Assembly (NCBI GenBank): GCA_963210315.1
Contig: OY723291.1
Location: 1,674,001-1,738,000, forward strand
Length of the DNA stretch: 64,000 nucleotides
Direction of reading: 5' to 3'
DNA from: Rhynchopus euleeides
Lineage: Eukaryota; Euglenozoa; Diplonemea; Diplonemida; Diplonemidae
In this document: piece after piece, positions 24,150-33,698 of the stretch
Position numbering within the stretch: position 1 is the stretch's first letter
How the letters are laid out: the number at the start of each line of letters is the position of its first letter
Notes under the pieces: model-generated
Database searches by the model: none
The model's input: only the letters and a program-made list of their open reading frames with translations
What the model was told of the DNA's origin: nothing
Translations under genes and position numbers: made by a program

Positions 24150-26160
24150 GGGAAGTCCACGGCTGGACAATATCTGTCACGCTACACGATTTTTTTGATT
24201 TTCGGCCAAAAACTCCACCAAAATGGGCGTACCTGGCCAGAAATCCAGTGGGGGATCACTGAAAAAATCCGAGAAAATAGCGGACACCCTCGAGAAAGTC
24301 GATCCATTCGAATAATTTGGGATTTTTTCCTGAAAAATGGCCCAAAATGGGGGACAAAAATGGACACTTTTCGGTCAAATTGTAACACTTATCAAAAACC
24401 CATCTGAGCGCCCAGAATACCACCGAAACACCCCAAAATCGCAAAAATACCCCTCCAGTGAGGTACCCGGGTGGGAAAAAAATGGGTTTTGCACCCTTTT
24501 GAGACCCAGCTTTGGGTCCCAGCCGGGATTTCCTGGCTGAACCCCCCCATAAACCCCGGTTCCCCCCCACTTTTTCAGCATTTTCTAGACTCGTGGATCC
24601 AACGTATACCACCCAGAGGGCCACAGAAGGCCCCAAAGAACCCCCAGGAGTCACAGATATGTCCTAAAAGGGGTGGGAAAACCCAGGTATGGCCACTTTG
24701 GTGGTCAAATTTTCCCCAGAAGCCCGAAATTTCCTGCTGTAACACTTATGTAACACTTAGCGCTACAGAAGTTGGTGAAAATGTAACACTTTTCGGGGTG
24801 GCTCTGGGTGCCCAGAGGACCATCTGAACACCCCAAAACCATGAAAACCTCACTCCAGTGAGGTATCCGTGTGAGAAAGAAATGGGTTTTGTACCTCTTT
24901 GAGGCCACCTTTGGGGTTCCGGTGGGTGTTGAGTTAGGAACCCCCCAAGTACCCTGCTGGAGGCACTCAAAACCACCCATACCAACATCGACCCCACGAA
25001 CCCTAATGGGGGTGGCGGAGTGAAAGTCTTGTGTCGTCAGGAGGTAATAAGGACACTTCCTTTGACATTTGTCACAGGCTCCGAGTTGGTTATCTGTTGA
25101 TTGTCTCAGACACAGAGTGACTCGGTGAGAAGACCCCCACAGCTCCGAGCATGTCTTCAGGTGAACACACGCCTTTCCAGCACACAGACTCGGAGAACAC
25201 CCCGAGGGACAATAGTGCGCCTAACTGCAACTTTCTGCAAAGGAAGTGTCCTTGTTGCCTCCTGACGACACAAGACTTTCACTCCGCCGCCCCCATTAGG
25301 GTTCGTGGGGTCGGTGTTGGCAGGGGTGGTTTTGAGTGCCTCCAGCAGGGTACTTTGGAGGGTTTTGGGGGGGTTCCTGACTCAACACCCACTGGAACCC
25401 CAAAGGTGGCCTCAAAGAGGTGCAAAACCGATTTTCCCCCTCCCGGATACCTCACTGGAGTGAGGTTTTCATGGTTTTGGGGTGTTCAGATGGTATTCTG
25501 GGCACCCAGAGGCACCCCGAAAAGTGTTACATTTTCACCAACTTCTGTAACGCTAAGTGTTACATAAGTGTTACAGCAGGAAATTTCGGGATTCTGGGTC
25601 AAAATTGACCACCAAAGTGGCCGTACCTGGTTTTCCCCACCCCTTTTAGGACATATCTGTGACTCCTGGGGGTTTTTGGGGCCTTCTGTGGCCCTCTGGG
25701 TGGTATTTTTTGGGTCCGCGGGTCTGGAAAAGGCTGAAAAAGAGGAGAAAAATAGGGGTTTTATGGGGGTTCAGCCAGGAAATCCCGGCTGGGACCCAAA
25801 GCTGGGTCTCAAAAGGGTGCAACACCCATTTTTTCCCACCCGGGTACCTCACTGGAGGGGTATTTTTGCGGTTTTGGGGTGTTTCGGTGGTATTCTGGGC
25901 GCTCAGATGGGTTTTTGATAAGTGTTACAATTTGGCCGAAAAGTGTTACATTTTTGTTACACATTTTTGGCCATTTTTCAGAAAAAAACCCATATTATGC
26001 GAATGGATCGACTTTCTCGAGGGTGTCCGCTATTTTCACGGATTTTTTCAGTGATCCCCCACTGGATTTCTGGCCAGGTACGTCCATTTTGGTGGAGTTT
26101 TTGGCCGAAAATCAAAAAAATCGTGTTTGTGACAGGTATTTCCTTTGGCGTGGACCACCC
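24150..26160. mobile_element. Foldback TIR element E11 (2.0 kb, arms about 930 bp)
   Basis: The two halves are near-complements of each other. The left arm runs from GGGAAGTCCACGG to about 25080 and the right arm from about 25225 to CGTGGACCACCC, around a loop of about 150 bp. Arms share, among others, GTAACACTT, CACTGGAGTGAGG and TTTCGGCCAAAAACTCCACC words in inverted order. TA flanks both ends (24148-24149 and 26161-26162), and both outer flanks are poly(C), so the target was a TA within a C tract. ORFs in it read across the repeats and have no transposase features; it is non-autonomous as far as visible. Confidence 0.88.
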
Positions 26161-26162
26161 TA

Positions 26163-26430
26163 CCCCCCCCCCCCCCCCCCCCTCCCCGATATTCCAAACC
26201 GGCGAACACCACCACCACCACCACCACCCCTGTGCATTTTTCACCACTCTGTCACCACCACCCACCCCCCTCAGGCCGGAGCCCCATGATGCATTAGGAG
26301 GGCCAGAGGCGGCGGGAGGCCACCCCATCCCCCCTTCTCTCTCTCTTCCTCAAGGAGGTCAAGCCGCTGCGTGTGATACTGTTATACACCAACCGTACTA
26401 ACCTCTAAGGCCCCTAACGCTATCCTCACG
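26163..26430. other. Upstream region of the 14-3-3-like gene
   Basis: A C run of about 18, a CACCAC repeat (26208-26228) and a pyrimidine tract CTTCTCTCTCTCTTCCTCAAG (26333-26354) that could act as a splice acceptor. No coding sequence seen. Confidence 0.45.
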
Positions 26431-27279
26431 ATGGTGCTCTCCCGAGACGGGCTCTTCCAGAGCGCCCTGGTTGCAGAGTCTGGGGGGAGGTACCGCGACA
26501 TGGCTGATATCATGTTGGAGATCGCGGATATGGACATCGGGCTGCGTGAGGTGGAGAGGCACGCCATTGCGATTGCCTACTCCAAGCTGCTGGGGGAGAG
26601 CATATCCCGCATGCGGCAGCTGGACGAGCTGCTCGCAGGGGAGGGGCTCGACGAGGAGGTGGCGCGCAGCCTCCGCACGCTGCGTGACAGCACCACGTCT
26701 GCCCTGTGGAACGACTGCTGTGACATCACCGAGGTGATTGTCAACCACCTCATCCCTTCGGCGACTTCCTCATCGGGTGAGGTGTTCTACCGGAAGTGGC
26801 ACAGCGATACGCTTCGGTGTGCTGCGGCGCACATCCGCAGCCAGTCCCCCCAGGACGCTGAGGAGCTCAACGCGGCAGCCAAGTCATGCTATGACACCGC
26901 CTTCTCCCAGGGGCAGCTCGCCCTGCCCCCAACAAGCTCCACCCGTCTGGCGCTTGTTCTGAACTATGCCACATTTCTCGCAGATGTGTACGGGGAGTCC
27001 GACACTGCGTATGACCTTGCCATGACAGCGGTGGAGGATGCCGCTTCGGAGTGGCCTGCCTTGCAGCGCTTGAGGGGGCCGAAGGAGTCGAAGGCGGCGC
27101 TGCTGCTTCACCTTCTCCATCAGAACGCCGCGGCGTGGAAGGGGGTGGCCCATCCAGGCGCTGGGGAGGGCGGGGCTGTTGACTCCGACACGAACGATCC
27201 CGACAACGAGTCGCTCGAATCGCAGGAGGACAGCAGTGCGGCGCATTGGGGGCACCCTCAGCATGGGGAAGGGGGCTAG
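26431..27279 (+). CDS. Divergent 14-3-3-like protein
   Basis: Single exon, 282 aa. The nine-helix 14-3-3 layout is visible: an ESGGRYRDMADIM start, the AIAYSKLLGESISRMR helix, VFYRKWHSDTLR, AYDTAF-like helix 7, LPPTSSTRLALVLNYATF, and a late acidic tail. Phosphopeptide-pocket positions are altered relative to human zeta: the Lys49 equivalent is Ser51 and Arg56 is Ile58, while Arg127 (Arg129 here) is kept but Tyr128 is Cys130. The Asn of LALNF is kept. So the fold is likely retained, but canonical phosphoserine binding is doubtful. 14-3-3 proteins are cytosolic dimeric adaptors; this one may be a specialised or phospho-independent paralogue. Confidence 0.8.
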   Translation: MVLSRDGLFQSALVAESGGRYRDMADIMLEIADMDIGLREVERHAIAIAYSKLLGESISRMRQLDELLAGEGLDEEVARSLRTLRDSTTSALWNDCCDITEVIVNHLIPSATSSSGEVFYRKWHSDTLRCAAAHIRSQSPQDAEELNAAAKSCYDTAFSQGQLALPPTSSTRLALVLNYATFLADVYGESDTAYDLAMTAVEDAASEWPALQRLRGPKESKAALLLHLLHQNAAAWKGVAHPGAGEGGAVDSDTNDPDNESLESQEDSSAAHWGHPQHGEGG

Positions 27280-27819
27280 CGATGGGGGTGATCTTTCTGG
27301 CGTGTCTCCCCGGCTTCCCCCCCCCACGCATGTATAACTTCATGTAAGTCTTGTGCGAATAATAGTTTTCTTTGGGGGAGGGAGTTTGGTGGGGGGTGGT
27401 GGTGGAGGCGGGGGAGAGAGTCGTCGTTGCGGGAGGCACGCCGGGGATATCTCCTCATTCGCTTCGCTCGTGGGAAGGTCTCAGATTGGGTTGGAATGAG
27501 GGGGCGAGGGGAGAGGTGTGTGGTGTGCGGAGGCAGCGCGCCGCGCCGTAAAAGCATGGCGCCTTTTGGTTTCAGTGAGGCGGAACCACCGAAGGGAAGG
27601 GGTGGTGGGTGGGTGGGGGCAGAACGGCCTCTCTCCTCTGATACACACACACACACACACCAAAACCTCTGAAGACTCTGCTGAACCCCGACCCCACCCA
27701 CCCACCCACCCCACCGTGATTTTGATGCAATGCAGTCTGGCAACAGAGGCTGCCAAGCTCTTCAGACAATCCCACCCACCCCTCCTCCGTTCCACCCGCC
27801 CTCTCCAGGAACAGCAAGG
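27280..27819. other. Intergenic stretch with candidate splice acceptor
   Basis: No gene. Contains a (CA)n run at about 27641-27660 and a CCCACCCA tract, followed by CCCTCTCCAG ending at 27808, 11 bp before the next start codon. Confidence 0.45.
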
Positions 27820-30800
27820 ATGGAACCTCCTTCCGACGCGACTGGGGCTGAGACCCCTCATGAACAGGGGGTGTATCCCTGCACTGCGACTATTGAGGGG
27901 GTAGTGCAGCTTTTCAAAGACACGAGCCAGAAGGGCATCCCTATTGAGGGTGATGTGTGGTTTGCCACCCCGTGGGTCGCCCTCGGGAATGTGAGCATCG
28001 AGGGGGGCACCCACGGCCTGGGCGTTTCCATCGCCGGCATCCAGGGCCCCTGCAACGCCATGCACGCCCGGCACACCTCCGCGGTGCAGGGATTCCTTGC
28101 GGGAAAGTCACTCGCCTTCGACATTCACCACCACGACTTCCCATACTACTGCTATGGTGACATCAGCATCACCGACCCCACCACCAATGAAGTGACATAC
28201 CTTTCAGACCTTCTCCTCAACCAAGGCCTGGCTAGGGTGTCCTCCCACTCCGAACGCCTCGACTCCCTTGTGGCGAACCCCAACGGGGGGATGTGGCAGC
28301 AGGTGTGGGGTGTGGAGCCCACCATCACTGTCACGGGAACCGTCTGCGATGTCCTCGCCGGAGATGTCGTGGAGCTGTCGCCGTACACCATTGAGGAGCG
28401 CAGCGTGCCTACCGTGGGGTGCCCTCTGGGGGAGTGGCACCGCGGGGTAGTCGCAGAGAGGCCTGCCAGGCTCCGCGTCCTACTGGAGAACATCCGCGCC
28501 CCGCGGCACTCCGGGAGCGACCACCAACCCTTCGCCCTCGAGGTTTCGGATGTCACCCACCGGCTTGTCAGCTCGCAGCAGGTCACCGTGGTTGTGACCA
28601 GCGCGTGGCACGGCATCGAGTCCATCGGGGAGGTGAGGGGTGAGCTCCACGACTCGCCTCACGTCAGGGGGTCTCTCTATTTGCATGCTTGGGGTGATGT
28701 GCGTCGTACCATCGACCGTGCCTTGGCTGACGCCACACCTGAGGCACGCCGGCTGTGCACTGAGTATGTCGAGTCGGAGCAGGCAGCAGGGCGTGCAGCA
28801 AGCCTCGCAGTGATACTCGCCTCTCTCTCCACAGTGGTGGACGGGGTGGACGGGGCGGAGCAGACCTCGTGGGTGGAGCTGCTGCCCCCGGCGGATTTCA
28901 TGTGCCCCATCACGCCGGATCACACGCAGTGCCTCCGCATGGCGAGGGATGCGGGCGTCCTGCGGTATGAGAGGGATCTCCTGAAGTATAAAACGTACGA
29001 CTCGAAAATCGTGCGGAAGCGTGTGGGGATGAAGTGGGTCTACAACAGGGCGCACCTCGTCAACCCGGGAAGCGCGGGGCACGACGCGGTGGTGGAGGAG
29101 ATCCGGGAGGTTGCTGTGGAGGGGAAGCGGGTCATCCGGGCAACCGTTGAGATCCGCAAAAACTATCTGAACCTCGGGTCGAAACCCCCCTCTCCGCCTG
29201 TGGCAGACGAATCGAGCAGGAAAGTCGACGACAACATTCCGGAAAACGTCGACGACAAGATCTGCCTGGACGAGATGGTGGTGGCAGATGAGGCACGGGA
29301 GATGGTTGTCGAGGAGGAGAAGGAGGCGCACTCCACGGAGAACCTCACTGACGTGCAGCACTACTTCTCTGTGGATGTCATCCTCGTCAGCACAGAGAAG
29401 GCTGGGTCCGCAGACCCCAGCAACTGGGCTTCCGACGCACAGCGGGCGACGGAGGAGCCTGTCACGCAGTCCGCATCCGCTCGGGGATTGGACGCCAAGG
29501 TGTCCCTGCTGTACTTCACAACGGTGGAGGGGAGACAGTGCTTCTTCGGGCATGTCTCGGTGCAGCGGGTCACCGATGATGTTCCCATCCCGCTCACTGC
29601 GTTCCCCCGGCAGAAGTCGTGGTCCTGCTTCGCAGAAGGGTTCAAAGGGCTGCTCACCGGAGAGCATGCTCACGAGAAGCTGCTGGGGCACATGGGTAAT
29701 CGTGGAGTGGATAGCCTCACTCTGGAGAAGTCGTTGCGGCACGTGCGTATGGTGCACCCTGCGTTGGATAGTGTGTCGGTGAAGTATCTCGCCTTCCAGC
29801 CGAGGATCCCCAACGCGGCGAAGACACGTCTCTACCGGACAGACAAGCCTATTAAGAACTACCCTGAGTCCATTCCGACCACGCTGGATGGGATCCCGAA
29901 GCTGATGGAGTGCCAGCTGGAGCGCCTGCCCCTGCATGCGGGGATTTCTTCTCTGAACCCGCTGATGTGGCCCCCGGGGCTCGGGTCGGAGGTTCAGCGC
30001 ATCGAGTCTGTTGCGAAGCCCGAAGAGGTGGGCACGCCTGTTCTTCTGTTCAGCAAATCGGAGGTGCTGCGGCAGCTGTGCCAGTTCTTCATGTTCAACC
30101 GCACCAAGAAGGACGAGATGTATCTGATGGTGACGCGCAGCAAGGGTACCGAGCAGCCCAATGTGTTTGCGGTGCACCACCTCAACTCCCTCCAGCGGTT
30201 CCTCGACATGACCCCGGAGATTCTGGCCAAGCGTGACGCTGCGTCGTTCGACGACACCACGGGGTGCCGGATGGCGTTCCGCTTCTCCCACCTGCACAGG
30301 CTCCTCGCTTTCCACCACTCCTCCCAGCCCCCATGGAAGGAGGACTTTGCGGAGAAGGAGATCGACCACGACGACCCGATACACGAGCTGCCACTCTACA
30401 CGCTGAAAGGAACCCGCATCATATCCCCTGGCTGCCCTTTGTTCTTCAAGTCACGCCATGAAGACGATGCTGACCGCATGGATGTCGACGGCGAAGGCGG
30501 TGAAGGCCTCTACCTCCACCACTGCCACGGGCTGGAGTGGGGGCCCGCCTTCATGAAGAGGGTGAAGATGGGCGGCATCAGCAGGGTCGCCGCGATGTAC
30601 AAATCGGGGGGGTCGCGGTCACGTATGACCCTCCGCATCTACGGCTGCCTGAAGGAGAAGGAGTCGCCGTTCCTCGAGAAGTGCCGCCGCCGAAACATCC
30701 CGGTCCGACTCCTGCTGGCAGCCCTGCAGGAACGGGCAAAGGGGCTCCCTGTGAAGGGTGCGATCTTCCAGGTGTTCACCAAGCCGCATGACAGGTATGG

Positions 30801-31346
30801 CAAGCGCTCCGGATGGTGTGCTGTTGTCGAGCGGGTGTGCTTGCTTCTGGGGATTGGAGGGCAGGCTTGCTGGCCTGCAGGTTCACGTGTTGCTGTGTCT
30901 GTTGCTCTGCCGTCTCCTCTCACCCCGTGCCTCCTCTGCCACCCACGCCATGCCTCTGCAGAATCACTGCGGTGTATGCCTATGCGATGGTGCACCTTGC
31001 GATGTGCCTGTTGCAGGCCCTCCCGGAAGAGGTGCGGTCGGCGTGGAAGCCGGAAAATCCGGAGCAGATCCCGCAGAAGATGGACGAGCTGCATGGGCTT
31101 CTGGTGGACAACGTGCAGACGGTGCTGTCCAAAGCCATCGGTGACAGTAACCCGGATTACCTCGTCGTCCGGCTGACCTGGACACCGGCGGACCGCGTCG
31201 TGGAGTGGGAGCGCTGGAACATGGACTCTGAAAAGGAACTTTGCAACCTTCCTAAGGGCCTGTTCTCAAGCCCAGCCGACCAGTGTGACCAGTGCAAATT
31301 CGACAAAAGTCTCCGCATGGAACCGGAGAAACGACCGGAGGAGTGA
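27820..31346 (+). CDS. Large protein with staphylococcal-nuclease-like repeats
   Basis: Two exons, 27820-30794 and 30962-31346 (1,119 aa); intron GTATGGC to CTGCAG. The N-terminal 120 residues resemble an SNase-like OB fold: VSIAGIQGP, then VQGFLAGKSLAFDI and LSDLLLNQGLARV at the usual spacing. A second similar block (LRVLLENIRAP through THRLVSSQQVTVVV, about residues 222-260) recalls the SN repeats of Tudor-SN/SND1. Catalytic Arg/Glu residues are not evident, so it may bind rather than cut nucleic acid. The other 800 residues are unrecognised but appear ordered; residues 470-560 are acidic. The start at 27820 follows a candidate acceptor; an in-frame ATG at 27730 is possible but yields a poor Pro-rich extension. 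A remote SND1-like factor is the best guess. Confidence 0.55.
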
Positions 31347-32292
31347 CGGTAGCGTTGGGCTGGGGCCAGCCTTGCAGGATCAAGCCAGGAAGGTAGGAGT
31401 GGCGCGCGGTATACCCGCGAAGAGTGGGAGGGTGTGGCAGGCAGTGGCCATCATCCTACCGATGCCCTCTTGTGGGGCTTTTGCAGCACATCAGACTGTG
31501 CCGCCTTTTTCCCCTGTGTGTGTGTGCCAGGCCACCCCTTGTTCTGCGGGGAGCAATGGTCTGGGCGCCAAGAGCGGCTCTAAGCTCTTTTCTCAGCGTG
31601 TTACGCAGTGTGGGATGGTGCGGGACGCGCCAATGCGGGTCTAGCCCAGTGAGTGCAGAGTGCCGCTCTGCAGGATATCTCTGTCTCTGGCAGCACTTTG
31701 TGTGGCCACGCACTGGCTCAGAACTTTCCCCCCCTTTTTCTTCGTGCGATGGTGTTATTGGAATCCCTCGTCACTAACCCCGGATAAGGGTTTGTTGGCT
31801 GAAACGTATGCCCCCCGCGAAAGCTGAAACAACTGTTTTTTTTGCAAGTGACAATCGATGAATCGCAGCGAAGTCGCAAAGTCATGGAGGAAGCTGTGCG
31901 ATGAAGACATCGGATTCGCATGCTTTCACTTCACACCCTGGGCCTCAACTCAGCCTTGGCACACGATCAGGCTCACCGTGAATCCAGGTCTCCTGAAGGA
32001 TGCGGAAACCGCGGCTTTCGGTGGGCTCGTCAACGCATCAAGAACGGAGGAATCACAGGTTGCCTGCAAGCTGTCAGATGATGGGCAAAGAAACCATAGG
32101 TAGATAGCGGGCAAAAGAATAGGGGTAGATGGTTGGGCACGGAAAGAACCGTTTTAAACCGCAGCAGCAAGGATCCCTCCCCATCATAATTATCGAACAG
32201 CCCTGTACCTCGCCCGGCGTCCTCTGTGCCTTCTACACATGCCCTTTCCACACACCAATCCGTCAGGCAAACACAACACAGCACCAGACAAC
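31347..32292. other. Intergenic stretch, no gene recognised
   Basis: Short ORFs only; the longest plausible one (31858-32103, +, 81 codons) has no motif or splice context. Probably the 3' UTR of the preceding gene and the leader of the next. Confidence 0.45.
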
Positions 32293-32812
32293 ATGCTGCG
32301 CAGGACCGCCACATCACTGTGCTTCCGTGCGAGGTATGCCCAACACCCCCTCCACTGTGAATCCCGACATGTCATATTTCCGCGAGTTCTTTTTTGCCCC
32401 AACAAGCTTGCTTGCCACAGCGAAAGAGTCAGTGGGAGCGTACCCGCGCGCAGTGTGTTTTGAGAGAGCAACACAATTCCACTTGCCAACAGCAACGCTT
32501 CACAACAGGCCTACAACACACTGCCGCTCGTGCGCATAAACAAAGCCCGGACTCTTTTGTTTCTTCCGCACCCGGTTGCATGAGTTGCAATGTGTGACAC
32601 CCCCCTCTCCACTGCGCCACAGGTACAACCAGCTTCGGTCTGACCCGAACACAGTTCTTGGGGGGAAGAACTACGCATTCATGGAGGAGCAGCTCGGGGG
32701 CTACGTGCAACTTCTGATGAAGTACGGCGTGAAGCAGACCGAGATGGAGCGTGTGAAGAAGCTCGGTGCGTCCCTCGGGTTCGAGTTCCCTAAGGGAAAA
32801 ACACGCTCTTAG
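32293..32812 (+). CDS. Small probable mitochondrial protein (76 aa), two exons
   Basis: Exons 32293-32333 and 32623-32812; the intron runs from GTATGCC to CCACAG and is 289 bp. Too short for routine ORF detection. The first exon encodes MLRRTATSLCFRA, a typical mitochondrial targeting peptide (basic, hydroxylated, no acidic residue), and the second a compact helical domain with GGKNYAFMEEQLGGYVQLLMKYG. The length, charge and leader fit a small inner-membrane complex or assembly-factor subunit; no family recognised. Splice phase is exact (2+1). Confidence 0.65.
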
Positions 32813-33118
32813 AGGGATAATGGGGGCGTGTGTTTCGCGTGTTCAGGGGAGGTGCTGTTGCACCCCCTCATCTCACTCTTCTCTGTGCCGCCCCTGCTGC
32901 CCCTACTAGCCCCAGGCAGGCAGGCACCCACACCGCAGCCTCCCTGAGGGGACAGGTTGCTGTGTGGCAGAGCCAGAGTCAGTCGCCCATGCCAGTCGTC
33001 GTGCATCGGCGGGGGGGAGGGGAGGGTGGGTAGGTGATGATGTGTGACGTTTAGTTTTTTCAGCCCCATGTGTGCTTGCTGCCCCACGTTTCGAGTGGCT
33101 CAGCGTGGGGAAGAAGCG

Positions 33119-33554
33119 ATGGAAACAAAACGGGGAAGGGAAAAACGCCCCCTCCCCCACCACCCACCCCACCCCCTCCCTCACTCTCTGTATGAAAATG
33201 CACCGGGCCACCCCCCGCCTGGGGTCTCGCTGAACTACCCGGCCGAGGCAGGGGTAACGGAGCACGGCGAGAAGGACTACCTGAACGCGTGAACCAAATA
33301 TCATCATCAGAGAACAAGACGGGCTTATGCCCGACTCCCTAGCACCCCCCCCATCCCAGCCCCACGTCACTTTCCACAGGCCGCCAGGCGCGTCAGCGTC
33401 GGCGACCGCCCGCCCCCAGTCTGAGAGGCATCAGCCGTATCTCGGTGGAGGCGGGCACAAACCAAAAAGGAGAGTCGTCACTGTGCATATCAGCACGGTC
33501 CCGCCCTCTGTGCCAGACCAACACACCAAAGGAAAAGAGGAAGAGGCGACGTAA
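33119..33554 (+). CDS. Doubtful small two-exon gene
   Basis: Open sequence in two frames can be joined as 33119-33288 plus 33380-33554, giving a disordered Pro/Ser/Lys-rich product ending HTKGKEEEAT. The acceptor TTTCCACAG is good, but the donor would be GTGAACC, unlike the GTATG rule of the other genes, and the start codon is uncertain (33068 and 33119 both possible). It may instead be leader sequence of the following gene. No domain recognised. Confidence 0.25.
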
Positions 33555-33679
33555 GGCAATGCCTCTGTGCGGCCAGGAGAACGCGACCCCTCATCGGGGG
33601 ATGCAATGAGCACGGCCAAAAATCGTTCAAATCGTTCAAATGCGGGGCGCAACAGGGGAGCCCACCACCCCAACCCCAC

Positions 33680-33691
33680 CCCCCACTCCAG
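33680..33691 (+). promoter_or_regulatory. Candidate splice/trans-splice acceptor
   Basis: CCCCCACTCCAG ends 7 bp before the ATG of the Sld2-motif gene, after a C-rich tract; no upstream coding exon is evident. Confidence 0.45.
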
Positions 33692-33698
33692 AGGCTGC

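Noticed and set aside
28480..30384. 634-codon minus-strand ORF inside the SN-like gene
   Set aside because: It mirrors the codon bias of the + strand gene, has no recognisable domain and lacks GTATG introns.
31858..32103. 81-codon ORF downstream of the SN-like gene
   Set aside because: No domain, no splice signal and ordinary composition for a 3' untranslated region.
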